Below, piece by piece: positions 19,675 through 34,600 of a DNA stretch of 48,280 nt. The notes beneath the pieces were generated by a model, which saw only the letters and a program-made list of their open reading frames with translations, searched no databases and had not been told where the DNA came from. This DNA is from Tritrichomonas foetus (taxonomy: Eukaryota > Parabasalia > Tritrichomonadida > Tritrichomonadidae). The number at the start of each line of letters is the position of its first letter. Position 1 is the first letter of the stretch. The stretch spans positions 1,262 to 49,541 of the forward strand of contig MLAK01000768.1 in assembly GCA_001839685.1 (NCBI GenBank), written 5' to 3'. The position numbers were made by a program, and so were the translations under genes.

Positions 19675-22600
19675 ATGTTTTTATTCCTGATTGCCTTGCG
19701 ATTTTTAAATCAAAACGAAATTCAAAGAATCGTAGGAGCACAGGTCTTAACCCCAACATTTACCTGCCCATCGAAAAAGGAATATTTAAATGAAAATCTG
19801 AATAATGGCGATAATTATGTAAGATGTGACCAACCAACAACTGTTATCTTTAATCATTGCATTTTTACGGATATGCGCGTGGNAACTTTATTCTATTTGC
19901 CCAAAAACCCAAGTCTAGAAATGTTCAACAACACTGTTAATGGAGGAGAAGCTTCTAAAGTTAACTTGATAACTGTCGAAAANGANGGNAATNCTNATGC
20001 TCATGTAAAGATTGTTGGACTCACGGTAACAGATTTTACCACTAAACAAAGAAGTGGATATTTCAATGCACTTTTATTCCTTCAATCAAGAAAAGTCCAT
20101 CTTGAAGATATCAAAATTGTATATACAGATCNAACAAAATCAAGACCTTTTCTTTATGTAGATCAAATGGTCAATGAATCTTGCAACCTCTCTAATATCT
20201 CATGCTATAAAATCACGAATTATAGATCTACTGATACTGATATAAACGCCATCTTGATTAAAGCATCTTGCCAAGTGCATTTTAATGGTGGCTATTTTGA
20301 GGATTGTCTTGTTGGAAACCAAGCAAACGAATTTTTTTCAGTCAAGGGTGCTGAAGGTTCAACTATTAAAAACATCACTTTTAAGAAATTCAACAAGAAC
20401 CAGGCATTAGTCAAAGTTGATTACCCAGTTTCGAGCACAGAATTTGTTTTTGATGGATGGCACTTTGAAAACATCAATACAAACTATGAAAGTGGTACCG
20501 CAGGTATCAGTCTCGTAAATAAAGGATATTCGACAGTGACATTTAGAAATTGCTCTTTCATCAAGTGCACAGGCTCAGATAAAGGTCCATTCATCATTAA
20601 TGACGGNTTTACNGNANTNACTACATTTAATTGGGTAGATTGCGTCATGGTAGGAACAGCAANACCTAATGTCGATGATGGTTCCCTGAAAGAAGGTCTC
20701 TGTATCACCAAAGATGTTNCCATCAAAATTGAAAACAGTAAATTCCANAGTCTATATTGCAATAGAAATGAAGGCGTCTTTAATTTTCCAAATATTCTCA
20801 ATAATGATGTATCGTTTATCAACTGCTCATTTCTAGATTCCAAACATTATAATTTCATCTATTTTCATGAAACTAATTTCAAAGGAAGTATTACTTTTGA
20901 TTCAATAACCTATGGTAATAACATGCTCTTAGGATCACAACGATATTTTGTGAGTGGAAAACAACCAAAAAGCATCATTCTTAGGAATTCTAACATCCCT
21001 TCAATTACCCGATATAAAGAGGTGGTTGAATTTCGTTTATTCGAGGTTACAAACGCTGATTGTCAAATATCGATTGAAAACACAACTATTTCATCTACTC
21101 CACATGCGTTATCCAAAGGATTTCTTTTATCTACCTCTTCAAGTGTAAGTATCAGAGACAGTAATTTTACTGATCTAACTTTCAGTACTGGCAAATTTAT
21201 TTCTTGCAGTTGCACAAATATAGCAATTAATAATTGTAATTTCCAAAATATCAATTGTAATGGTGGATACTTTATTAATTCTACAGAGGCTAACATTGAT
21301 GCTACAAAAGATATTTCAATTATTATTCAAAATTGTAACTTTACTAATATTCCTAGTTCTAAATTAGGAGGATCAATTTCAATTTATCTTCACAATCCTG
21401 ATAACTTGAATGAAATGAAATTCCAAAATCTGATTTTTCTCAACTGTGAAAGTGCTGTTTTCCTTCAATTTTCTCAAGACAAACCTCTTTCTAATTGTCT
21501 TTTTGAAAATATTACTTCAGATAATATATTAATTACAGTTAAATCACAAACAAATATTCCAGAAATTACTGTTGATCATTTCATCTTCCGTAATGTTTCT
21601 AGTACATCTCAATATGGTGGAGGATGTCCATTCTGGGCATCAGGATTTAACAAGGTTACATTTACTGAATGTGAATGGCATAACAATCATGCACTTCATG
21701 AAGAATCCAAAGCCGATCAATTACGAGGAAATCATCAAAATGGAGAAGGCGGTGGATTACAATTTGGTTATCATGAGGATTTATATGATACCGAATTAGA
21801 ATTTACCGAATGTAAATTTATAAATAATCAAGCTGATTCATATGGCGGAGCATTAGCAGTTTTAACGATTAAACCATTAACAATTGTTAATTGTGAATTC
21901 ATCAATAATCGAGCAGGTCTTCAAGATATTGCTAATGAACGTGGTTATGGAGGAGCATTATATATTTCTTCTGGTTTTACACATTCAGGATTACCTAAAT
22001 CATTACTTCTTGAAGACAAAAGTCAAAATATGATGCCTACTGTTGATATTACCGGAAGTAGATTTATCAATAATAATGCTAAAGATGGACATGCTATTTA
22101 TGTTCGAGGTTGTCAAGATACCGAAATTAATCTAAATGGTGGTAATATCGTTACAGATAATGGACATGATAAATTTGCTATTGTTTGTGATTCACCAAAT
22201 ATTGAACTTGGAGATGTTATCTTTAATTATACTGATCCAAGCAGTGCTTCTGATCCAATCGATTTCCCAGAAGGATCCGAAGCAGTTTGGCGAGATCTTG
22301 TTATTTCAAATGCAGATGATGAGCCAAACGGAGATGGAAATGCTATTAATGTTAAACCAAAATTAAAGTCAGCATTAATTGATAATTGTACGCTTATTGA
22401 TTGTGGAACATCTGGCTATGTTATTAAAGTTTATTCAACACCATTTACTATTACTAATTCACGAATTATTTTTAATAATTCGGCAAAATCATGTTGTGGT
22501 CTTGGTATTTTTGAACCAGGCGCTATTACAGTAGATGGTTGTCATTTTGTCAAATGTAAAAATGAAGCAGAAGAAGAAGGAAGTGCAGGTATTTTTTATC

Positions 22601-25600
22601 AACCAAAAAATACAAATACTAGAGTAGCAGAAACATTAACATTAAGTAATTCTCGTTTTGAACAAATGACAGGTAAAGGATATTGCTGTATTAATCTCAT
22701 AGTTTCTAGTTTCTCAACCGAAAATATTACAATCATTAATAATAAAAATGTTCAAAATACATGTTTATTGAAATGCCAAGAAAATGTTGTTTTTAACAAA
22801 TGGATCTTTTCACATAATTCTATCTCAAGTGCATCTGGAGGAGGTAGTGGTCTAGTTATAAATAATGCAGAATCATCATCTGTAAATATAGAATTTTCTA
22901 GTTGTGAATGGACATTAAACAAAGCCACTAATGGTGATGGTGGTGCATTTGTTTGTGGATCAACCAAAGAAAATGCCAATATAGGATTCACTTTTCGGGA
23001 TTGTACATTCTCCTATAATAGTGCAGTTGATAAAGATAGCCAAGGTGGGGCTCTATCTATTAAATCAACACAAGATTGCATCATTGATAATTGNACTTTT
23101 ATTGATAATGGNGCCAACNAATNTGGTGGAGCCATTTATATCAATACTGATGCTTATACTAAAGAAAATGGCGANTTTTCCATCAAGATCGAAAAATGTC
23201 ATTTTACAGAAAATAATGGAGGTTCAGACGGACATGCAATTTATTGTACAGGTTCTAGTGCTTCTATTACAGTTGACAAGAAATGTACATTTATCAATAA
23301 TGGAGCTAACANAGGAAGTACAGTTTATTCATCATCGCCAAACTTTGACATTAAAAATTGTCAATTCAATATCACCGTTACACTTATGAAATCTAAAAGT
23401 CGAGGTATTACACTTTCAACAACAGGAGCTGTTGAATTAGAAAACTTAATTTTCGATGGATGTCAAACAATTCAAAAGACAGGAGAAGAACAACATGGTG
23501 GAGCAATTTTATTAAAATCCCCAAATGATAATAGTCAAGTTGAGGAATATTCAATTAAAAATTGTCAGTTTATCAATTGTAAAGCAGTTGGAAATGGTGG
23601 TGCCATTTATATTAATTCAAATGTTCAAGAATTGGTATTACAGAATACAATCTTTACAAGATGTTCAGCACCATGGCAAGGTCAAGCAATTTACATTGGT
23701 CCAAAAGTTCAAAAAGTTAATATTTCAAANGATATTAAATTCATCAATATTACTGGATCATGGTCTATTATATTATCAGAATGTCCCAATTTAATCGTTG
23801 ATAGTCTTAAATTTAAACATATCAATGAAGAAGATTATATGGCTAAAGCAATTTTTGTCAGAGCTGGTAATGCTGATATCCAAAATGTTTTCTTTGATCG
23901 TTGCCGTGGTGGTGTNGAAGTTGGACCAAACGTTGAATCAGCTACTATTCAAAATTGTATCTTTTCAAATTGTTTTGACACTTTTGATGGATCTGTTAAT
24001 AAGATTCAAAATAAAAAATGTACATTTTCTAATAACATTATCAATTATTCATCTAATGCTGAAGGACAATCAATGAGAGGTATTGAAGTAACTTCAGATG
24101 GAAATATAGATATTTCATATAACAAACTTATTAAAGGAAGAGGATATACTACTGTTGAAAATAGGCGTGAAACTAATCGGGGTGTGTTAACTGTTTTATG
24201 TTCTAAAATTAATTTTACTGGTGAATTAAATATTCACCATAATCTTATTCAAGAATGTGGAGATGTTAAATCCAGTGTNTTATATATTGATACTGTTGGC
24301 ACTCTTAAATTTGAGCATAATGAAATCAACAATTGTCCCATTAGTGATTATTCAATGCATATTGTTAATATTCCAGTTNCTACATTTACATTTAGAAATT
24401 TAACGTATAAGAATAGTGGCTCCGGATCTAAATGTGGAGGAGGATTGGGAATCTGGATTACCTTCAAATCAAAAGTTGAACAGAATTCACGTAAAATTGA
24501 ATTTATTGGATGCACATTTGAAAATAATACCGTTAAAGGACAGANNGGTATTGGTGGTGCATTTTCATTAGGAGATTGCAGCAACAAACNAATAGAGCAA
24601 ACTTATCAAGATTGTTTATTCATAGAAAACAAGGCAGAAAAATATGGAGGAGCTCTTGGATTTTTATCTGATGCAGCATTTACTATTCGAAATTGCACAT
24701 TTTNAAANAATATAGCAGGTTCATTATCAACAAACAATAATATTAAGGGAGGTGCTATTTATGTTTCAGGTGTTTCTACTGGTTCAATTCAAAATTGTAC
24801 ATTTACTGGAAATCAAGCTTTAAGAGATTTTCATGGAAATGCTATTTATATTGAATCATCTTCAACAAAAATTAATATTAGTACAAATTGTCAATTTATT
24901 GATAATGGAGATAGTGATACATTTAATGGTTATACCATTGTTTCTAATGCAGCAAGCTTTGAATTTACAACTAACACAGTTCAATTCACTGATATTAAAT
25001 TATCATCGTCAGCTATTTTATTATCAGGATCAGGTTCATCAAAAATTAGCAGTTCATTTATTAAATGTAATNGTGCCAATAATAATGGAAATGCAATTCA
25101 CATTGGAAAAAATGTTACAAGTGCCATTTTTGAAAATTGTAATTTCGAATCATGTGGAAATGGTAATACTAAATATACAATTTGGAATGAAGGAAAAACA
25201 ACAATAATTAATGAATGTGATTTTACATATTCAGATNATTCAAAATCNGCTGCAATTAAAGTTATTTCTAATGGAAACCATACTATTACAAATTGTAATA
25301 TTGAAAATTCAGATTCAAATGATGGTGCATTATATTATAATCCATCTGTTTCAATTACTGGTGTCACACAAAAACTTGTACTTCAAAATATTATATTTGA
25401 TTCACCAAATGGAGAATATCCAACTGCTCTTAATTTATTCTTATCATTTACTAATTATGACATTGATCATATTACCGTTCAAAATTCTAAATCAGGTAAA
25501 ACAACATGTTTATTAACCTTTAATACTATTAAAGAATTTACATTTGACAGTTTTGTCTTTAAAGGTAATGTCGGCAATCAAGAATTTGGAGGTGGTGGTG

Positions 25601-28600
25601 GTTTGAAGATTGACTCAGAAAATGAAATTAAAATTACTTTCATCGATTGTGTTTTCCAGAATAATGAAGCGCAAGCAGAAGCTAAAGTTCCAGATAATCA
25701 AAAAGGTCGAGGAGGTGCGTCACAAATTGGCTTTGAATCATCATCAACAAAACTTGATTTAACGTTTATGGGATGTGAATTTACAAGTAACAAAGCTAAA
25801 TACGAAGGAGGAGCAATTTCACTTTCTACAAATTATGCAGTTTCGATTGATAATTGCACATTTATCAAGAAAACATCACAAGATAAAGGTGGAGCTCTTC
25901 ATATTAATCCAGATTATAATATACATACACCATACATGCCATCATGTACAATCACAGGTTGTAAATTTGATAACAATGATGCTACAAGTGGAACAGCTAT
26001 TTATTTCATGAAAGGTCAAGAAACAGAAATTGAAATTGGTGAAAATAACCAATTCAATAATAATGTTGCTAATAAGAATGTTATTGAATCAGAATGTTCA
26101 CATTTATTAGTTCNTGATGGAATATTTGGTAGTTCTGAACAAGAAATTCAATCCAATATTCTTTTCTTAACAGGAAAAGGTAATTCAGAAATTGATAATT
26201 GTGCATTTACTCGAATTTCAATGGGTAATTCTAATTCACTTGGCAGTGCTATTCGTGTTGATTCAGAAGTCACAGGAGTTCATATTCATCATTGTCAATT
26301 TGTTGATTGTGGTAAATTAGGATTTGCCATTCGAGTTTCTGGATCACCATTATTATTTGAGAATAATACTATTTCATGTACAGCTCCACAAGAGAAACAT
26401 GGTGGTTTATGTATTAATGCAGGAGGAAAGATTGAAGTTCTTAATTCTAGCTTTACTCGAACAAAGAGTGGTGAAATCAATGAAGATCCTCATATTACAA
26501 GTCTTTTCTTAAAATCTACAGGAATTAATGAAGATATTACGATCAAAGATTTGAACTTTTCAGAATGTTTAGGTATAAACCAACGCTGCTTTAATATTTA
26601 TGCATGGAAACCATTTACCTTTTCAAATATTATCGTCAAAGATTCGCCATTAGGAAATTATCTTGGTGGAATTTCATTTGGTGGTCATGCAACGAGTGAA
26701 GATGTCTTTGTCTTTGACAATTGTAAATGGATTAACAATATATGTAACTCAGATTATGGAGGAGGTTCAGGTTTATGGCTTGTTAACGAAAAACAATTAA
26801 TGGAAATGAAATTCGTAAATTGTGAATTTAAAGGTAACCATCATACAACTAAAGGAGGTGCATTCCATGATGGACATTCACAAACAATATCTAATATGAA
26901 ATTGAATTTCCAAAGTTGTCAATTTATCGATAATACTGCAGGTACATATGGTGGTGCGTTAGCTATTGAAACGACTGGTAATTTAGTCATTGATGGTTGT
27001 TCATTTACATCAAATACAGCTCAAAAAGGTGGTGGTGCTATTTTCATTCACCCAGAAGATGAAAATAATGCATCGATGGCCAATGCAGTGTTAACTCAAA
27101 ACACTTTTAATGATAATGTAGTTAATTCAACCAGAGGAATTTTAATTTATATTGAAAAAGGTTCAACTACAACAATTACAATTGAAGGTAGTAATAGTTT
27201 AACTAATAAAGGAGAAAAAGGAACAATGATCTATTCGGAATGTGGTAACTTACAATTGAATTCAGCTACATTTGATTTCCAAGGAAAAGGAGCAAAATCA
27301 TTCCGTGCTTTAGAGTTAGGAAATTCAAGTGGAACAACAATTTCTAAATGNAANTTTATTGGAACATCATTCCCAGGTCAAGAAGGTCAAGCTATTTATG
27401 CACATCGAGCCAATTTTGTTGCTATTAATGAAACAAAAATTATAGATTGTGGATCACCAGGTCAAAATTATTATGTAATTTATTCTGATAGTCATAGATT
27501 CTTCTTTGAAAAGAGTAGTTTAACATTTACATCAACAACATCAAAATCATCATCACCAACAACAACAACAGCAGCAACGAAATCATCACCCGGAATTTTC
27601 ATTAAACAACGTAGTACAGTTCATCTTTTAGATAGTACGATTAGCAATATTAACTCTGACGTTAGCAAAGGAGGAGGTCTTTGTTATGGTACTGGATCTA
27701 ATGTTACACTTGAAGATAAATGTAATTTAACCATTGAAGGAACTACATTCCAAAATATTATTGCTAAAAATGGAAGAGCTATTTTTACAGACAGTGCAAG
27801 ATTTACTACATTTAGAAATTGTACTATTCGAGATATGCCAGATGGTNATTATATTGTTACAATTGGACATAAATCCGTCAATTNCACTAGTTCAGCTGTT
27901 ATTGAAGATGTTTCATTTATTAATAATCGATGTTATGTCACAGATGGAGGAGGAGGAATTGGATTATGGTATTCACAAGTTAATAAATTAATTCTTTCTA
28001 ATTGTAGATTTATAAAAAATGTTTTAACAGCCCGTAATGCCAATGGTGGAGCTTTAGGATATGCAGTAAGTGGAAATATTACTATGGTTGAATTAGAATT
28101 TTCTAATTGCTTCTTTAAAGATAATCAAGTTCAAGAAGGATGTAATGGATCAGCTTTATATATTAGTAGTGCATCAAAACCAGTTTCTATTTTAGATTGT
28201 CAATTTAATTATACCATAGCATCTGCATTAAATGGAGGAGCANTCTATATTGAATCTAATTGTAAAGATGTTTTAATTGATGGATGTGATTTTACAGGTA
28301 TGAAAATCAAAGGAAGTGGAAAAGGTCATGCGATTTATATTAATAATATGATTAATACTGTTAAAATTAATGATTGTCGATTTGTTGATAACTATCATCA
28401 ATATTCACGAGATATTTCAGTTATTTATTCAGTTGGAAAATCNCTTGAATTAACAGGATCAACAATTACTTTTTCAAAAGCCTCATATTCCACATCATGC
28501 CGAGGTTTATTAGTATTTTCACGAAGTTCTCTTATTGTTAGAGACACTTTATTTGAAAACTGCTGGATTGAGGACCAAGCTAAAAAAGAATGGGGAGCTG

Positions 28601-31600
28601 GCTTATGTTATTCTAATCGTGAGACTTTCTTACATGATTTTGAGAATGAATATGTTGAATTANATCATGTTACATTTGATAATTGTGAATGTCCAAATGG
28701 AAGAGCTCTCTATGGTGGATGTACAACAGAATCACATTTCTCATTTGTTACATTTCAAAATATCACCCATCGAAAAGAAAATATCATTACATGGAGTTAC
28801 AGTAAAAGTCCAATATCATATTGTAAGTTGGATCAATGTAGTTTTATTAATTTGTCCTCAAATGCTGTTGATGGAGGAGGTTGTGGATTATGGATGGGAG
28901 ATGTTGCCGTTACCGATTTCTANATTTGTAAATTCCAAAATATTGTTTCAGGAACAAATGGAGGAGCATTTTCATTCTATGAAAATTCTCGTCTTAAAAA
29001 GCAATCATTTGTATTCTATAAATGCTTGTTTGATAATAATAAAGCAGCCGATAATTGTAAAGGAGGAGCTTTATATATTCAAATTACAGGAACAGTTAAT
29101 ATTACAAACTGTAACTTTACATCTAATACAGTTAAAGGAAGTGGTGCAGCAATTTATATNACTAATACATGTNCNNANGTATATATGNATAATACAGAAT
29201 TCCATCATAACACAGAAAATGTTAAAGGACGTGGAAATGCCATTAGCCTTGCCACAGGATTGAAATTAGTTACAATTAATAAATGTACATTTGTTGATTG
29301 TGGAACAACAGGATGGACAGTTGAATCTAACTCAACCGATTTAACTATTCAAGAAAGTAAATTTAGATTCACTAAATATGAAGTTGGNTCAAGAGGTATT
29401 AGAATTTTCGAAACATCTATCTTGAATTTATTAAATTCAACATTCTATGGATGTCATTCCACAGAACTCCTCTTAAATGCTGGAGGAGGTATTTATTATG
29501 ATGGTTTAAAGAATACTCAACAACAAGAAAGTATCAATATTATTGGAACAACATTTGAAAATAATACTGCTCAAAATGGATGTGCCATGTTATTAAATAT
29601 CAATGAAGTTCCAGTTCTTAAAGATAATATTTTCAAGAATCATCATTGTGGTAAATTTATTTTATCAGTCTTTGAAAACAGTCTAATTACCGAAGATATT
29701 ACACTTGATAATTGTGTGTTTGAAAATAACAAATTTACATCAGCAACAGAATCAAATCCAGATGGAGGAGGAAGTGGAATTTGGATTGCACCAAAGAATG
29801 AAGATACAGATAGTTCTTTCCAAATAGTCTTGAAAGACTGTAGATTCAAAGATAATGAATGTAATTTATATGGAGGTGCAATAGCATATGGTGAAAGTGG
29901 TACACTTAGGAATGCATTACTCACATTTACAGGATGTATATTTGAAAACAATCATGCTTCAGGCAAAACAGGAGGAGCACTTTGGATTAATACAGCAGTA
30001 TTATGTATCATTGAAGGTTGTACATTTATGAATAATAATATTACNAACTCANAAGAACAATTAGGAAATGCACTTTACTTTGGATCACGAAGTCTTGTTA
30101 TGATTANAGATNCANTAATTCATAATAATGGTGATAGTGGTAGTTGTATTGTATTTGATGGAAAAGAAATTTCTATGGAAGATACAACAGTTAGTTTTGA
30201 TTTTACTAATGTTAGTTCACGTGGTATTCACTTCCGTAATAAAGCAGTTATTGATATTAATGAATGTACNTTTACGAAATGCTCAGGTCGAAAATCCGGA
30301 AATAATTGTGGAGGAGCTCTTTTATTCCAAGAAGATATTCAAACAAATAATCAATTCTCTATTACAATTGAACAAACAGTATTTGATAATAATACAGCAG
30401 CTAATGGTGCAGCTTTATTGATCAATAGTTCAACTGTTCCAATTATTCAAGCACGTACGATTAAGAATCATCAAGAAGGAAATTATATCTTTTCAATATT
30501 CTTTACTATTTATCAAATGGTCTTTGAATTAACAGATTGTATATTTGAAGCAAATAGTTNTCATAATTCCAAAGACAAATTAGATTCAGGAGGTTCAGGT
30601 ATTTGGATATCTAATGCANAAGAAATTGCACAAGGTCGATTAATTCAAATTTATATGTCAGGTACTATCTTCCGAAATAATGTTGCACCTTATTATGGAG
30701 GTGCATTTGCATATGGTCAATCACNAACAGTTGTTGNAACAGAATTATACTTTAATGGTTGTACATTTGATGGAAACACAGCCGAAGGAGGACAAGGAGG
30801 NGCCTTATATCTTATTACACGAGCCCCNTATGAAATTCAATATTGTACATTTAGAAATAATGTTGCTGCAGGAGAAAATGGTCAAGGAGGTTCAATTATG
30901 ATTGATACACCAGCACCAATAGTTACAATTTCATTTTCTNCATTTATAATGGAAACAGCAGCAAGTGGAGGTAATTCAATTTATGTTGCGAAACAATCAG
31001 CACGTGTTTTATTATCAGATAATACATTTGTTGATTGTGGAATATCAAAAGATGTAGTTACAATAGAATCTATAATTGGCGGAATTGATGGAAATAGATT
31101 TGAATTTGCAACTACAAGTGAATCATGTCGTGCATTAAATATTCGTCAATCAGGTACATTCGAAATCAAGAATAATCACTTTATTAGATGTAAAGCAGAT
31201 AATGGTGCATGTGTCATTTATACAAATGAAATGAATGGTAAAGAAGAAGAAGTTCTTTCATTCTTAGAAAATACATTTGAAGGATGTCTTGTAACAGGAA
31301 AAGGATGTGCAATGTATTTAATAGTCAAAGATATTCCAACATTTGTTAAAAATACGATTAANAGTTGTAAAGGTGGTTTTCTTAATGTTTATATTCAATT
31401 TACGACACAAATTTCNGAATTTGTNATTGATGAATGGAATTTCGAACAGAATTATCACTTAAATTCACAAAATAANGAAGATGGAGGAGGATCAGGATTC
31501 TGGGTTGAAAATTCAAATAGTCAACCAATTAATTTAACATTCCAAAATTGTCAATTTACTAAAAATGTTGCTGCATATGCAGGTGGTGCTTTATCATATG

Positions 31601-34600
31601 GAAGAANTTCTATATTCCAAAATAGTTTCTTAACCATTGAAAATTGTGTCTTTAATTCAAANAATGTTAAAGGTGAATATGGAGGTGCATTATGGATTGG
31701 AACTAAGACAGAATTATTCATTAATAATTGTAATTTCACAAATAATAAAGCTTTAGGTGTTAAAGGTGAATATGGAGGTGCATTATGGATTGGAACTAAG
31801 ACAGAATTATTCATTAATAATTGTAATTTCACAAATAATAAAGCTTTAGGTGTTAAAGGTGAATATGGAGGTGCTATTTACTTTGATGAAAGTTCTACAA
31901 CTAAAGTTACAATTCAAAATACATTCTTCACTAAGAATTCAGCTATTGATTCAAATGTTTTACATCTTACATCTAATCTCAAAACAATTAGTATNGAAAA
32001 TTGTGAACTTATTAATAATGGAAATCTTGGATCAAATATTAAATCATATAGTTCTGANTTAATTATTTCAAATTCATTTATTGGATTTGAAGCTTATTCA
32101 TTAACAAATCGTGGTATTGAAATTTTAAGTAAAAGTAAATTAATNGTTAATGCATGTAATATCAGCTATTGTAATGCAGGTGAAGGAGAAGGAGGAGGTA
32201 TTTATTATAAAGTAACAAATGGTACACAAAATGAAGAAAGTATTACAATAGAAAACACTACTTTTACAAATTGTAAAGGAACTAATGGTGTTGCATTAAT
32301 GTTATGGACAACATATGGAATTACATTTAATAATAATACGATTAAAGATTGTCGAAATGGTGCATTTATCTGTTCAGTTATTGTATCCGATTATGTTGAT
32401 AATTTCGATATTAATGATTGTACATTCCGACATAACATGAAAAATAATCCAACAAAATTAGAAGATGGAGGTGGTTCAGGAATTTGGATGGCTAATAGTA
32501 ATAAAACACTTGGTCGTTATTGTGCTATTANATTTAATAATTGTAAATTCATCGAAAATACAGCCCGAAATGTTGGAGGTGCATTTGCATATGGTAGATC
32601 AGCCACAATTTATAATACAAAATTAGAATTCAATACATGTACATTTAGTGATAACAATGCTAAAGGAAAAGAAGCAGGTGCATTATGGCTTTGTACAATT
32701 CAACCAATTTTGATAATCGATTGTATATTTAAGAGAAATAAGGCAACAGGAACNGGTGCTTATGGTGGTGCTATTGTTATTGATTCTAATTCTACTTCAA
32801 TTAATATTCAAGGNTGTACATTTGATAATAATAAAGCTAAAGATGGTAATGCAATTTATATTAAGAAANAAGTTAAAGATATTAATATNACAGAATGTAC
32901 TATTGATAATTGTGGAACATATGGAAGTGTTATTAATGTTGAATCTAAATCATGTAATATTGATACATGTTATATTAAATTTACTCAATCAACTGCTTCA
33001 TGTCGTGGTATCAACTTTACCACAAAATGTATTGCATCAGTTCGTGATACTCATTTCATCAATTGTAAAACAACAGGTGAAGGAGGTGGTATCTTATATG
33101 ATAATGTTTATCAAACAACAGATTCAGAATTATTATTAATTGAAGGATGTTTATTTGAAAATTGTCAAGGAGGAAATGGTTCAGCATTATTAGCTAGATT
33201 AACTACACCAATTCATTTAAGAAATAACTTATTCTGGAGACAAACAAATGGTAAATTCATCATTTCAGTATTCTATACATCATATATTAATGAAACAATT
33301 GTAGAAGATTGTTACTTTGAACATAATTCATTTACAGCTTCAGTAAGTTCTANAGATGGAGGAGGAAGTGGAATTTGGATTGCGAATGATGGAAAAGTTG
33401 CTCCAACAGGCTCATTCGAGAAATTAACATTTATTGGATGTACATGGACGAATAATACAGCAAATACATTTGGTGGTGCTCTTGCTTATGGTGATAGTCT
33501 AACCCTTAAAGAAATTATTCTTGACTTCTCCGAATGTAATTTTGTAGAAAATCATGCAAAACTTCAATTTGGAGGTGCTTTATATATTGTTACTAATAAT
33601 ACATTAACAATTTCAGATTGTTTCTTTGATGGAAATACTGCAGCACAAAGNGGTGGTGCACTTTACTTTAGTAAATCTGGAAATGTAGAAGTTAGAGATA
33701 GTAAGTTTGCTCGAAATAAAGCAGATTTNGCAGGTGCTATTTATTGTGATGGAAGAAACAAAGTTATTTTTGATTCATTAATCATTAATGATAACTTNGC
33801 AAANAATAAATCACCATCATTAGCTATTGTTAATCTTGGTGGAAATGAAGATATTGAAATTAATAATTGTAAGTTTAACTTTAATNGAGTTGTTGGACAA
33901 ACACAAATTGAAATTTCAGGTTCTAATCCAAATAGCACAAGAGTAATTAGATTTAATGATAATTGTTTCACACATTCTGGTGATGAAATTGAAACATCAG
34001 TTACACANATCNAATCAACAATGACTGATGGATCAATTATCTTCAATAAAGGAAANTGTTTCGATTTAATTCAAGCAAGATCAATTAATGTTCATAATGA
34101 TACTAATTTAGAAATTCCTATTGGAATCTTTAATTGTCAAACATATTCAGTTCCAGAAATCACATCTTTACCACCAACTAACTTACCAACTGCTTCACCA
34201 GCACCAACACCAGAACCAACACCATTACCAACAGGTCAATTACCAGATCCAACACCTAAACCAACATTAACAACTGAAACACCATTTACAAGACCTTCTG
34301 AAACTCTATCAAATCAACCAACTACAATTCCATCAATTCAACCAACTACAATTCCATCAATTCAACCAACTACAAATCCATCAACATCAAGTGGAAATGA
34401 ACCAGAAACCAATACAATTGATCAATCATCAACAGATAAAGATGATACGAATACAGATTCTGGAAATAATAGATCAAAGAAGATTGGATTAATTGCTGGA
34501 ATTGTAATTGCAATTCTTGTTATCGTAATTGTAATTATTGTTCTTATATGGATGCTTGTTATAAATCGAAATTCNAATAATAATAATCTTAATGATAATA

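Noticed and set aside
20484..34046. Many frames of 60-240 codons inside the giant Pmp-like gene
   Set aside because: They are shadow frames caused by repetitive codon usage in the real gene.
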